Of a stretch of 64,000 bases of DNA, positions 1-11,640 are shown one piece after another; positions within the stretch are counted from its first letter, which is position 1; each line of letters begins with the position of its first letter. The translations under genes and the position numbers were made by a program. Origin of the DNA: Topomyia yanbarensis (lineage: Eukaryota > Arthropoda > Insecta > Diptera > Culicidae); contig NC_080671.1 in the NCBI RefSeq assembly GCF_030247195.1, positions 185,235,725 through 185,299,724 on the forward strand, read 5' to 3'. Under the pieces are notes generated by a model. The model searched no databases and was not told where the DNA came from. It saw only the letters and a list, made by a program, of their open reading frames with translations.

Positions 1-38
1 GTCATGCAAGACTAAATATTTTCCACAGGTAATAAGAT

Positions 39-1774
39 TATTTTGACTCAAGAGCAACTTTTCAAAAGGGCGTAAACGTTTCTACGTGCATTAATTTCAA
101 ATTTTTTTTGTTCGATTACTGTATTTTATACAGCAAAACTATCTGAGAACGAGTTACAGGGAATGAATACTTCTGTCTGAAAAAAATATACACTGAAAAA
201 AATGTTGAAAAATGACACAAAAACAAAAATTTATGATAAAAATTTAAATTGCGAAGAAACCCATTTTTTTAAATTTTTTATATTTTGTTACCAAAAACCT
301 AAAGAGAAAAGAAACATTTTGAATGTGATTGCATGATGGAGAAAAAATCGGTAAAAAAGTTTTCCTAACAATAACTTCGTACATGTTTTTAAATTTCATA
401 CTAATAGACATACAAAATTGTAATTCTATTACAAAATATAATTCTAAGCACCATTTAAAATCAAAATGCATTTAACAAAAATATTCCAAAATGCGATATT
501 TTTCGAGATATTTGAAATTTTGCTCCTTCAAAAACAATTAATTCGTGTAATTATGCTCTTTTTAAAAGTTATTCGTGTTACCCTATCAAAAAATGTCAAA
601 AATTTAATGTTTATCGTTTTAAAGACGTAAAAGCAACTTTTTAGTGTATTTTTTCCTGCAACTTTCTCTTTGACATCAAGGCGATATTGTGAAACATTTT
701 AAAGTTACATGAAAACAACCAACATATGATTCAGCTATATAGTTTAATCAACAGACCATATGGTTGAAATATATTTTGGTTGCTTTCATGTAACTTTCAT
801 ATGGTTTACAATATCGCCTTGATGTCAAAGAGAAAGTTGCACGAAAGTTTACGGGCCTTTTGAAAAACCTATTATCGTTGATGGAGAAACGCGACTAACT
901 TATGAAAAGGTCGTAATAAAACAAAATAATTGTGTTGTTAAAACAAAAGTTAAAATATTTCGAGAACTACTACATTTTAGAAAATTTTTGTTAAGAGCAT
1001 TTCGATTTAAAATGGCGTTTAGAATCATATTCAAAAAGAAAATTGTATTTTTGACTGCAAATAGTAAGAATTATAAAAAAATGTCAAAAGTTGTTAGGAA
1101 AACTTTTTTATTGAAAGGTTCTCCATGATCCAAATACACTAAAATGGTTGCTTTCACGTCTTTAAAACGATAAACATTAAATTTTTGACATTTTCTGATG
1201 GGGTAACGCGAATAACTTTTAAAAAGAGCATAATTACACGAATTAATTGTTTTTAAAGTAGCAAAATTTCAAATATCTCGAAAACTATCGCATTTTGGAA
1301 GATTTTTGTTAAATGCATTTTGATTTTAAATGGTGCTTAGAATATTCTGTAATAAAATTACAATTTTGTAATAAATAATTGTAATAAAATTACAATTTTG
1401 TATGTCAATTAGTATAAAATTTAAAAACATGTACGAAGTTATTGTTAGAAAAACTTTTTTACCGATTTTTTTTCCATCATGCAATCACAATCAAAATGTT
1501 TCTTTTCTCTTTAGGTTTTTGGTAACAAAATATAAAAAATTTAAAAAATGGGTTTTTTCGCAATTTAAATTTTTATCATAAATTTTTGTTTTTTTTTGAA
1601 AAATGACACAACATTTTTTTCAGTGTATATTTTTTCGGACAGAAGTATTCATTCCCTGTAACTTGTTCTCAGATAGTTTTGCTGTATAAAATACAGTAAT
1701 CGAACAAAAAAATTGAAATTCATACACGTAGAATCGTTTACGCCCTTTTGAAAAATTACTCTTGTATCAAAATA
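39..1774. repeat. Long foldback element A (imperfect inverted repeat)
   Basis: The first ~600 bases reappear in reverse complement at the far end. The CAAGAG...AAAAGGGCGTAAACG block at 47-75 matches 1738-1764, and the block at 480-640 matches 1140-1320. The arms are unequal: the right arm carries an extra, diverged direct repeat of its own sequence at about 890-1130. No transposase can be seen, so this looks like a non-autonomous foldback or MITE-like element. Short ORFs inside it are low-complexity by-products. No clear target duplication was found. Confidence 0.8.
658..840. repeat. Central hairpin of foldback element A
   Basis: GCAACTTTCTCTTTGACATC and what follows at 658-695 is the exact reverse complement of 804-840. 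The loop of about 100 bases is AT-rich. It marks the symmetry centre of the larger foldback element. Confidence 0.8.
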
Positions 1775-2675
1775 TCCCAATTGCCAGAGAATATCATGGA
1801 GATTCATACAGCGAACACACCTGCAAAGTTTCGTTCGGATCGACGATGGTCATATTTTGCGGTCGGCCGGTTTCTCATGGAATCCCTCTAAAGACAAGAA
1901 GTTGCTTCATATACTCAACTTCATATATTTCTTCAATCGAACTACATCATTCAATACAACACAATTTTTTTTACTTTTTTGTTTAGATAACTCTGCGGGA
2001 AGTGACAGAAAAAATGAGCGCATTCAAACCAATTTTGAGAACATTATTCAAAACTTTTGTGTCATTGGATTCAGAATGAAATGCTGGAAAATTCTTGATT
2101 AACGCAAAAAAGATATTTGAAAAAAATCGCATTCTTTACATTGTTTATAAAGTTCCTTGCAATTGATGACTTTTTCCCCGATCAGAAAGGATACATGGGA
2201 CAAAAATACTGAAAACACTGATATAGTTTAGGTTCAGTTACATGTTCGGCCGAAAAGTAATGTTGTAATACGGATTAGCGATTTCTTTCTTTTTGTAGTC
2301 GATTGTTTCATACAGAAATTACTTCATATTACAAAATAGAATTTTAATTGCATCGATAATTTGGAACCAATTTACAACATGCATCCAATCAAGCAGAAAC
2401 TCTCGAAGGGGCATGTAGTAGGGCCAACAATTGGCAATCCTACCCAACGGACAAATAAATAATCCATACTACCAAGAAGTAGCGAAAGCACGTTGCCACA
2501 AAAGATTCCCTCGGCTGTGTCGTAAATTAGTCACTTGCACAAAGAAAATGAAGATCGTCACAGCTAGCAAAGATGTGGTACTAATACAATGCACAAACAG
2601 TCATTCAAGCGCACCGAAATGGCAACGACATCGACGGAAGGAATCTGTCACCGGCGGACAACGTGAAAATCAAAA
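1775..2675. other. Non-coding stretch, nothing recognised
   Basis: AT-rich DNA with only short chance ORFs, such as 82 codons at 2431-2679 with no recognisable motif. No repeat boundary could be placed. Confidence 0.4.
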
Positions 2676-3109
2676 TTGATTACTGGTGATTGTGTATGCT
2701 GCATTTGTGGTAATAAACTAAAACAGGATTTGCTGAAGGCTTACTATAAAGCATTCATTGTAACCATCACTGACAGCTATTATGAAAATGCACCAAATCA
2801 ACGATCCATAAAAATGTTAGGGTTTTTAGCTCTAGGAGGAAAGCAACGAGTTTACGACCTCACAACGAACACTTCTCAGGAAATCACACACGCACCACAG
2901 GACATAGTTGTCACCATCATTACGTAAAGGGCTAATAAAATTAAACATTTTAAAGGCGGAAAAGCGATAACGTTCGATGGTGCGAAAAGTTTCTCATCTT
3001 TGACGAGACGACAGCCGAATGAAGGCGTACCATCAAGTAGTGTTTGTAAACAATGTGCTGCTCGACGAGGAACTCACTTTGGTGAGTGTACTGTGTGGGT
3101 GTGTTGTTA
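2676..3109 (+). pseudogene. Unrecognised open region with one internal stop
   Basis: From the ATG at 2676 one frame stays open for about 144 codons except for a single TAA at 2925-2927. The N-terminal part has a cysteine-rich patch (C-x-C-C-x-x-C). The part after the stop has a loose CKQC...H...C arrangement that recalls a degenerate zinc knuckle. A perfect splice-donor-like GGTGAGT lies at about 3079. I do not recognise the protein. It could be an old gag-like relic, a decayed host exon or chance. Confidence 0.2.
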
Positions 3110-3859
3110 GGTAGAAAGCTAACATACACGCAAATATCGCGGAACTCAGCAGTAGGCTATCTAAAGACAGAACACACAGGTTCAATTGAGAGGAGAGACC
3201 CAATGATAAAGTCAACAACAAGAAATTCATTGAAAAAAATGTAGGGCGATAGATTGTAGGGATGGGAGATGGGACGTGGTGAACAGATATGAGCGGATAT
3301 TTTCGAATTACCGCCGCTATTTATTCAGTTAGTGCGGCGCGATGTGCGCACTATTTTTAGCGCACTCACTTGTGATAACAACTGCGCGCTCTGCGGTCGC
3401 TCGTGGGAAACTCGTGGGTTAAGCAGCGAACGTCAGTAATGCTGGATGAGCAGGAGACAGGCAGTGGCAGGCAGCGGGGAAAGTAGTGCGCGACGGTTCA
3501 CGGAGAGAGTAGAATTGACAATGAACGTTTGAAATAATGGCAATCGATCGTTGCGCGGGCGTTTATCTTGGATTGGCAGTTGACAGGGTGGTAAGATTTA
3601 CACTTTGGGTGTCTTTAAAATAGAATAGAAAAGTTTTCGGTACCTATCAGCTGGTTTGGGAGTATCCGTTTGATACGCACGACTATATATTCGATGAAAT
3701 AATATTAGGAGCTGTTCTCCTTACACAATTGCTAGGGAGGTGTTGAAACCGGTTGAGATATAAGAGAAAGCAATGATATACAATAATTTGTACTAATTAG
3801 GAGTTGAAAGTTCTACCTTTTCCTTTTTGAGTTTACAATTCGTTTCGTTTTGAATATAG
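3110..3859. other. GC-richer unique stretch, function unknown
   Basis: Positions 3310-3600 are clearly richer in GC and CG dinucleotides than their surroundings, with no ORF or repeat structure. Such patches in this window (also 9300-10300, 16360-16850 and 47200-47800) may be unique host sequence, possibly regulatory. No specific site is claimed. Confidence 0.25.
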
Positions 3860-4055
3860 CTGTTAATTTAGCCAAGTTTACATTAAATGAGGTTTAATAT
3901 TTGACACACCTGTTTGACCTTCATTTGACTTGTCATGTTATAAGGACAAGTTTTATGAATTTTCTTAAGAATTTTCAGGTTAGGACCGCACTATTGGGAC
4001 CAATTGCGGCCTATTAATGAAACAAATAAATGAATAAAAAATGAAAAAAAAAATT
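3860..4055 (+). mobile_element. 3' tail of a CR1-like LINE
   Basis: The stretch ends in a GGGACCAATTGCGGCC block followed by TATTAATGAAACAAATAAATG and A-rich sequence. This resembles the 3' untranslated end and AAT-type tail of mosquito CR1 (T1/Q-like) LINEs. No coding part is attached, so it would be a strongly 5'-truncated copy. The call rests on the tail style only. Confidence 0.4.
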
Positions 4056-5139
4056 GTTTTATACGTCGAATTATAATATACTATTCAAACTTCCATTCGT
4101 TATGTTCTTATCAGTAAAACCACAACTTTCGGACCATTATTAACTGTAGACAAGTCATGTGTCATTTTTTGGTTTTAGTATCTAGCTAACGGACCAATTT
4201 GAGTAGTGGCTAGACGTCCCGAATTGGGGGTCCAGGGTTAAAAGAACCTATATCGCATGGCCAAATCGTCTGGAAAGTTCCCGGCTTAATCAAATTAGTT
4301 GGTTCTTCAAAAATTTCCATTTATAATGTACTAAGTTATATTTACACAAAATTATAAACAACAACGTAGCGAAATATGCAATACAGACTTTGCCTTAAAA
4401 GCTCAAACGTTTTCAAATGTTTTGAAACCTCAAACAAAATAGTTACCTAGAGCACGTTCCACAACTACCGAATTTCGCGCCAACTCGAACAAATGTTGGC
4501 AGCACCCTCTCAGAATTCAATGAACCTTTCTGTACATGAGATCTTTGTCACAAGAAGCCACTTTGCATACTTTTGAAAGGGGTCAAACTTTTTTTACAAT
4601 TTTTTTTTTAAATGGCTATAGTCTAAAAATGACAAATCTTACAAAAAAATACTGTAGGAGTGATTTTCACAAAATTAGTTAATTTTTTTAATAAAAATAT
4701 TGAAAAAAAATACTTCATCGACTTCTACACTGAAAAAAATCGATTTTAAAAATTTATGGTCGATTTACAAAAAAACTCCATCTTTGATTTGGATGAAATT
4801 TTGTTCCAAGATAGGTAATTCTGTTTCCTAACTAACGTCAAAAATTCAAGTTGGACACTTTCAAGGAACAAAAGCTATTTGAAAAAAACTTTTCCTAGTC
4901 CAAACTGAATTTCTTTTTTCAGTGTATTTTATCGAAAACCATACCAATGAAATTCATAATCATCTCAGAATTCAATTTCCCAACTGCTAGTTGCCTGTTA
5001 CATGCAAAAAGTATTAGTAACGAATTTGGTACATATTTATAACAAACTGAATGAGTGCAAAGATAAGCAAATTAACATCATCGATATATGCGACATTTAA
5101 CTAAATACCACTTGGCCGTGTACGAAGAAGTAGCTTTTC
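4056..5139. other. AT-rich non-coding DNA with a small inverted repeat
   Basis: No gene is visible. ACACTGAAAAAAAT at 4727-4740 is mirrored by TTTTTTCAGTGT at about 4914-4925, giving a foldback of ~200 bp. The same ACACTGAAAAAAAT word occurs, inverted, at ~190-203 and ~1611-1625 in foldback element A, so the two may share a terminal module. Confidence 0.45.
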
Positions 5140-5690
5140 TATGTACCCGCCCGGGAAGTAGAGATTGACGGTGTAGTCTCCAACAGGGACCTTAATTGTG
5201 AAGTATGAGGTTCGCTCCTTCAAGAACCCTTTGCTTCGGCCAGTGAAAATTCTGGTTCGCAAGCAATTGCGTTCAGATGAAATAAAAAAGTATATGAAAC
5301 CAACTTATTGTCTATCAGCCTCATTTCGAACCTGTCGCCGAATCTGCTCTACCAAACTTTGATCTTGTGGACGAGGCTAGTCTACCTGTTCGCTTTTTTG
5401 TACCGCGAGGCATGAACTGCCGTCGTTGCAAACAATTAGACCTACAACGACTTATTGTAGAAACAAGGCACGCTGTGGAAAATGCGGAGAGTATCATGAA
5501 AAGTTTTCCTACTGTGGTAAGACTCTGCATGATTTTTCGACATATCCTGCATATAAATAATGTGAGGCCAAATGAAACATTCTTTTAAGGAACGCTCCGA
5601 TAAGAAATGTAAAAGAGCACTACGCCATCGACAACGACTAACTACGTTTCCTTGGGCCATCAAAAACCCCAAGTGTCTCTATGTTTCAGT
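5140..5690 (+). pseudogene. I-type LINE ORF1 remnant with zinc-knuckle region
   Basis: Conceptual translation in changing frames gives the C-terminal half of a LINE ORF1 (gag-like) protein. A stretch reading VEIDGVVS is followed by FKNPLLRPVKIL in another frame, then SALPNFDLVDEASLPVRFFV and MNCRRCKQL, the start of the first CCHC knuckle. After another shift CGKCGEYHEKFS follows. ORF1 proteins of this kind bind the element RNA. At least two frameshifts separate the parts and no start remains, so it is a dead copy. The RNase H remnant at 7630-8060 on the same strand probably belongs to the same or a related insertion. Placement in the I group is by resemblance. Confidence 0.65.
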
Positions 5691-5813
5691 CCCGACATTT
5701 CCCCCTAGGTTTTACACCATGCATTTGCACTACGATTAAGGGTCAGACGAAACGAGTACCCGACGCAAACAACCGTTAACAGTTACCTACTTCGTGGTTG
5801 GTAGAGATTGCTT

Positions 5814-5839
5814 TACTCACTATTGCTTGCTAGCCAAAA
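5814..5839 (+). repeat. 26-bp direct repeat, left copy
   Basis: TACTCACTATTGCTTGCTAG followed by CCAAAA. It recurs with one mismatch at 8112-8137. The pair brackets the palindrome and the RNase H remnant and could be a target duplication or repeat-mediated joint. Confidence 0.55.
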
Positions 5840-6053
5840 TTGTACGCGAAAGGGACTTTTGAACGTCGGATCGCCCGAATTTTTTTCCAATATACGCGAC
5901 GCTACAAATGCAAATGAAAAACTTGATAGTTGAAAAACGCGATTATTGGTACCAGTCCGTCGACGAGTTAACGGCCGAATCATCAGAGAAACAATGCTTC
6001 GTCTGGTGGCTAGGACTTACGTTGTGTATTCGATTCATCCTGTGATTGGAATA

Positions 6054-7368
6054 CACCCAGGTTTTTTTTACGCGGGGGATACGTACCGCGTAAAAACGCG
6101 TTAATTAGAAAATCCGCGTAAAAAACTACTTTAATTGGAAAATCCGCGTAAAAAAACCGCGTAAAAAACGCGTTAATTCGGAAATCCGCACAAAAAAAAA
6201 CTCTCAGCGAAAGACTTAGAATATTTGTGGAAGTTTTTTTTTGCGCGGATTTCGCAATTAACACGGTTTTTGCAAAAAATATTCTAAGTCCTTTTGAATG
6301 CAAAAGACTTAGAAGATTTTCGGAAAGATGGATGAGACGGATCTGAAAGATTCCTTATGGCCCGCACCCAAACAATATGGGTATTTTTGGAATGGTCTTG
6401 AAGAGTAGGTACCAGAAATTGATTTTTGACGCCTTTTTGAAATCATAGATGGCGACTTCCGGTTTTAGCGAAATTCGCTATAACCCAATCAATATGGGTA
6501 TTTTTGGAATGGTCTTCAAGAGTAGGTGCCAGAAATTGATTTTTGACGCCATTTTGAAATCAAAGATGGCGACTTCCGGTTTAGCGAAATTCGCTATAAC
6601 TCAATCAATATGGGTATTTTTGAAATGGTCTTGAAGAGTAGGTGCCAGAAATTGATCTTCCAAAAATACCAATATTGATTGGGTTATAGCGAATTTCGCG
6701 AAATCGGAAATCGCCATCTTGGATTTAAAATGGCGTCAAAGTTCAATTTTTGGAACCTACTTGTTAAGATCATTCCAAAAACACTCATATTGACTGGGTT
6801 ATAGTGAATGTGGCTAACCCAGAAGTCGCCATCTTAAAATTCAAAATAGCGTCAAACATCGATTTTTGTCTACTACTCATCAAGACCATTCCAAAAATAC
6901 TCATATTGATTGGGTTATAGCGAATTTCGTTAAACCGGAAGTCGCCACCTTGGATTTCAAAATGGCGTCAAAAATCAACTTCTGTCGCCTACTCTTCAAG
7001 ACCATTCCAAAAATACCCATATTGTTGGGGTGCGGGCTATAAGGAATCTTCCAGACCCGTCTCTTCCATTTTTCCGAAAATCTTCTAAGTCTTTTGCATT
7101 CAAAAGGACTATTTTTTGCCAAAAACGTGTTAATGGCGAAATCCGCGCAAAATAAAAACTGCCAAAATTCTTCTAAGTTCTTTGCATTTAAAATGACTTA
7201 GAAAAAATTTTTTCAGAAAAAAGTCTAAGTCTTTTGCATTCAAAAGGACTTTTTTGCAAAAACCGCGTTAATTGGAAAATCCACGTAAAAAAACCGCGTT
7301 AATTGGAAAATCCGCGTAAAAAACCTCGCAAAAAACCGTGCAAAAAACCGCGTAAAAAAACCTGGGTG
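6054..7368. mobile_element. Palindromic foldback transposon B with TA flanks
   Basis: The ends are perfect inverted repeats starting CACCCAGGTTTTTTTTACGC, with TA on both outer sides (6052-6053 and 7369-7370), the pattern of a TA target duplication. Subterminal regions are made of short CGCGTTAATTGGAAAATCCG-type units in opposite orientation on the two arms. The centre holds tandem units of ~117 bp, two to three per arm, turning over near 6655-6665. There is no transposase ORF, so it is a non-autonomous DNA element. It lies between the ORF1 and RNase H relics of a LINE and probably inserted into that LINE. Confidence 0.85.
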
Positions 7369-7629
7369 TACACGGAACGTTCGTCATATGATGACAGCTA
7401 TGCATCGCTTTTATGTCAATTATTATGACAGTAGTGCTGTGCTGTGCTGCCAACATTCTCCCACAAAACTGATGGTTTTATATTCATCTATCAACGACCT
7501 TGCCCACATCGTTACAGTTACGGGAGGCTCTCCGTTTGATGGAGCATGGAAAGCCTCTTTATATTTCCTGGAGAAAAAATTTGAGTACTTTATCTGAAAA
7601 ATAATCGCAGATTACTTTAGTTTGAAATC

Positions 7630-8060
7630 TTTCGCAGTGCTCCATTCCGGGTAATGAGAAGGCGGACACTTGGATTAGAATGATAATGAGAAGGTGGACA
7701 TCTAGGCATTGAAAGGTGATATTTATGAAAGATCTCGTAGTTTCAACGAGTTTTTAAATATTTCTTCTAAGAGTACGCATGAAAATTTCGTGGAGCGATG
7801 GAAGGTCGAAAATTGGCAAATTTCGTGGAGCGATGGAAGTTCAGGAATCCAAAAGGTATCAACAAACCTTGGTCCAAGAGAATGGATGAGTGTCATGATT
7901 TCATTCGGGTGATATCTCGGGTCATCGTTATACGTAGAAAGCCCATCTTCAGCGTATTGGGGTCGTGGAGAGCGGTCTCTGCGCTTGTGGTGGCGGTCAT
8001 CGCGATATTAAACATCTTGTCTGGTCGTGCGCTAAGTGTTCTAGTACCAGATCTCATTTA
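7630..8060 (+). pseudogene. LINE RNase H C-terminal remnant (I-type)
   Basis: The translation at 7634 onward begins with QCSIPGNEKADTW, the last conserved block of the RNase H domain in I- and LOA-group LINEs. After frameshifts the LINE C-terminal region follows, including RRIGVVESGLCACGGGHRD and a HLVW piece close to a CCHC-like motif. RNase H removes RNA from the RNA-DNA hybrid during reverse transcription. The reading frame is broken several times and the RT domain is absent, so it is a fossil. It is probably the 3' end of the element whose ORF1 lies at 5140-5690. Confidence 0.65.
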
Positions 8061-8111
8061 AACTAACCACATCTGCTGTGTTATGGAGTAAAGTCGTATT
8101 CTAATACTTCT

Positions 8112-8137
8112 TACTCACTATTACTTGCTAGCCAAAA
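8112..8137 (+). repeat. 26-bp direct repeat, right copy
   Basis: Partner of 5814-5839 with one mismatch (TACTCACTATTACTTGCTAG then CCAAAA). It sits just downstream of the RNase H remnant. Confidence 0.55.
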
Positions 8138-9300
8138 GCGTTTTAATCCATAAAAGGTATTATCGGTTAAACCAGAAGTTCTGCACTGACGGGACATCAG
8201 TCCCAACCAGGCGATTCAACTGTATACATAAGTTGTGAGCCATTTTTTTAAATTTCATGTCTAGCTAATGGGCTAAGGTAATTTGCCAGCTACTAATGAG
8301 AAGTTTTAAAACAAAAGCCCGACTCATTGTTAGAAACGATTGGAAAACTCTTAATGGAGACGTCTTTATCGTTTTGAGACCAGCGCAGCACCCTCTAATG
8401 ATGCCCGATTCTGAAAAAGTTCAAATTTTTTTCGATAAAATTAATACTTTGCATATGGTTCGTTGGAAAAATAGCAGATGTTCATTTTCATTGAACATCC
8501 CCAGTTCTCCATAAAAACTTTGCTTAAATTGAGAAGCAAAATCTTGAGATGACTCAGAGCAATTTTCCGAGCTCCTTAAATGATAAAACGACCTAAATGG
8601 CACTATCAAAGGCACAAATCTAATAAATAACGTGAGAAACGTGTGCATAGAACAAATTCTTTCTGAAACCTGTAACAGCACTACGTAGAAACGATGGCCA
8701 TGTCCTAGGACTATGACATCGGCTATTAAGGGCAGAGCTAGAGGAAAGTGCAAATCAAACATTTTCAAACGATTCGTTCTCTTAGTTGCCACCCGGGAAG
8801 TACTCAGGAGACAGTCCTCCGTACAGTCACGTACCTCAAGTGTTTGCTTACGACTGAACCCACACGGTTTAGCAATAACATAAAACATCAAAAGCAAGCA
8901 CATGTCATGTCAGGTTACACGTTTCTATTGTCTATAGGAACAATTTAGAATGTAGCGTCCGAGGCCCGAGAAATCTAGGAATCTACGGTGTTTTCAATAA
9001 ATCAGTTCGGGAATTCTGCAATCTACGAAGTGTACCATACTGAATACTTAGGGTTAATGTCTTTCTTAAAATTCTTCCGATTAAGTACCGTTGCTACTGA
9101 AACATCGGTCACTGGATTCCATTGGATCTAAACAATCTCTAGATAATGCGGTAGAATGCAAAACAAGGCAGCTAACAAAATGCACAGATCCGCGATACCC
9201 TCGAAACAATGCAGTGTTCTCCCATCCATTCAAATCGCACCTAAACGCAGTACAGCTATTATTTTACAACCCCATTCAACGTCGCAGTTTCAGAAGGTAT
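8138..9300. other. No recognised gene
   Basis: The only long ORF is 160 codons on the minus strand (8421-8903). It has no motif I recognise and no repeat structure, and is about the length expected by chance in a window this size. No regulatory element could be placed. Confidence 0.3.
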
Positions 9301-10400
9301 GACGCGTTTTGTCCGAGTAAGTCAACAGTTACTATTTTCCAACCCTCGACCCGAGAAATGCATTAGTTCTGTAAACACACACACACACGTGCCGACTCAA
9401 AGTCGCACATACAAACTCATACGGAAACGTACCCGCCGAACGACTGATGATCATTTTTACGCGGTATCCCAACACACTTGGGCGGTATCCCGCCGATTGT
9501 GATCCTTCTCCCGCCGGGGTTCATCTTGACGGACACCGAACATCAGCAACGCTGTGACCGTGGAATTGGTGTCCGACCTTGCACCTGTTTCGATCGCGAA
9601 TATTTGGTAAATTTCAACTGGCGTATTGTCTTTGTCGCTTCCGCTCGGACACAGTGGGTGAAGCAAACATCAAACAAACATCGTAATGCACTGTCAATAC
9701 AGGAAAGACAATAACAAAGCAGCGGGCGATTTTTTTCGTTTTTTTCTGTCCACAAGTTCGAACTGTTTACGTTTTCGCAGATGTGTTTCCCCTGCTAGTT
9801 AGTGTCACACTGTCTGTCAGACGCACTCACGACGCTTTCGATATAACCAGACTACACGCTGTTCACGAAATAACTTGTTACGACGACGGCAGCTAACGAA
9901 TATGTGGGTGAATTGTTTTCCCGCCCTTATCGATCCTCGTATTCACGTCCAGAACTACGCCGCGACACTTTGGATGCACCACCAACTAGTATAGAAAGCT
10001 TATCACGTTCGGATCACGGGTCGCGTTAGATTAGGATCGCTAGACGGCTACTGTTTCCGAGCGGAGGAATTGAACTGGTACGGCACCGTGTTTTCTCGTT
10101 TTAGCTTCAAGTGCCCGTTCGGGAGCAATCCAAGAATAAATCAAATCAATTTAAACTTGCGGGAAAAATATAATCAACAACTAACTCGTAGTGACCGCTG
10201 GCTGAGCGAGAATCCGCTCACAACTACTAGCGCGGTACTAGGGCGATAGTGGTCGGATAGGTTGGGGGTCTGGTTGGAGGGGAGGGGGGAGGAGAATGTT
10301 TGAGTTTCGGAGAAGAACACTAGTAACTGACACCGGTGAGTGTATAGGGGGGATAATGCCCAGCTCACTATCATCTAGTCAATAATGGTGAAATGGTGAG
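9301..10400 (-). promoter_or_regulatory. Candidate host promoter and 5' exon region
   Basis: This is the longest GC- and CG-rich repeat-free stretch in the first half of the window, with a short CA run at 9377-9388. On the minus strand a GACAGACAGTGTGACACT block (~9803-9820) resembles an arthropod initiator context. Downstream on that strand lies a stretch ending GAAACAG/GTGCAAGG near 9580-9590 that would serve as a splice donor. A non-coding first exon of a minus-strand host gene would fit, but no coding exon is visible in the window to confirm it. Confidence 0.25.
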
Positions 10401-10965
10401 CTGTTCGTAGCCATGGTGACTATTATGGAGTGACGTAACGGATGTAGGGGAATCGATTAGCGGATGCATCCAAATTCGAAATATTCAAGTTTCGCACGTA
10501 TGTTTTAGTTTGATGAATTGGAAGCATATGTATTTACATATTTAATCTTCTGAATGATTCATTTAATCTGAAATTACGCGAATCAAACGCAAGTCAGCCC
10601 GTCGGTACATAGTAAAGCATAAGTAGAAACTACCCTAATTCGACTTAATTCACTTAATTCGTTTCTCATTGTCACTTTTGTGTTACTCGCTTCTATACAA
10701 AGCATCTGATTGGACGTTAGAGGCAGACTTACTTCAGAAACTTTCTTCGTTGCTTGTAAGAGTACCATATAGCAATATGTCCACCGAGTAAAAAAATGAT
10801 TTCGCAATATTTTTTACGAATTGGTTATTATTAAGACCTCGTTTATGTGTCCGATACTGTTAGCATAGTAGGTTATTAATTGAATTAGCAAATAAACGGC
10901 AGGCCGAGGAATAATAGCGTAGCCCGAATTTTTTTAATGATTCCCTTTTAGTTTACTTTGCACGA
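10401..10965. other. No recognised gene
   Basis: AT-rich sequence with short ORFs only. Nothing distinctive seen. Confidence 0.3.
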
Positions 10966-11640
10966 AAAAAAACAAGTTCCTGAAACCATGAATAATAAAC
11001 CTTGTATTCATGAAACTATTTGTGTTTCCAACAAAAAACTAGTTCGCATCGAATATACACATGGCGTTACATTCGAACGTTTGGTTGGGGTACTTTGGTT
11101 GTTCCCTGAACGTGTTAAGTTTTGTTGTGATCCTTGTTCGCAATTTGGGGATACATCGTCGACAGTTTAACGATGTTCATGATTGCAGAAGCTTATTCGC
11201 ATTTTTTGTGATTTCTCATCAAGTTACCGTGATATTTTTTTATGAGTTTGCTATCGGAATTTTCTTTCAGAGTAGCGTGATTTATGTTCAGGATCGCATG
11301 ATCTTACCCACGATTTTCGAAATTTCTATATCGTGGTATTTTAGTAGAGTAGAGTGATTCATGCTCATGATTTCAGGATACTAGTCACGATTTTTGTGTG
11401 AGTAATGTGATTTTTATTTATGATTTCAGAATCATTGTCACGATTTTCATAATTTCTATTCACGTTATCGTGATATTTTAGTCACGAATAGAGTGATTTA
11501 TGTTTATGAATTCAGGATCTTAGTCACGATTTTTGATATTTTAATCACGAGTAATGTGATTTATATTCATGATTTCAGGAGCTTAGTCACGATTTTTGAT
11601 ATTTTTGTCACGAATAGTATGATTTATTATACATTTTAAA
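10966..11640. repeat. CACGA-type repeat element, copy 1
   Basis: From 11278 to 11634 there are about six imperfect tandem units of 53-86 bp built from GTGATTTATGTTCATGATTT, then CAGGATCTTAGTCACGATTT, then a TGATATTTTAGTCACGA part. The 300 bp before it (GGCGTTACATTCGAACGTTT around 11062) is unique to the family. The whole unit is present in reverse orientation at 55985-56503. No coding capacity. It is probably a non-autonomous element with an internal minisatellite. Confidence 0.75.

Noticed and set aside
8421..8903. 160-codon minus-strand ORF
   Set aside because: No motif, and a plus-strand frame overlaps part of it. The length is near what chance gives in a window this size.
11278..11634. 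CRISPR-like array
   Set aside because: The units are imperfect tandem repeats without constant repeats and unique spacers, in a eukaryotic context.
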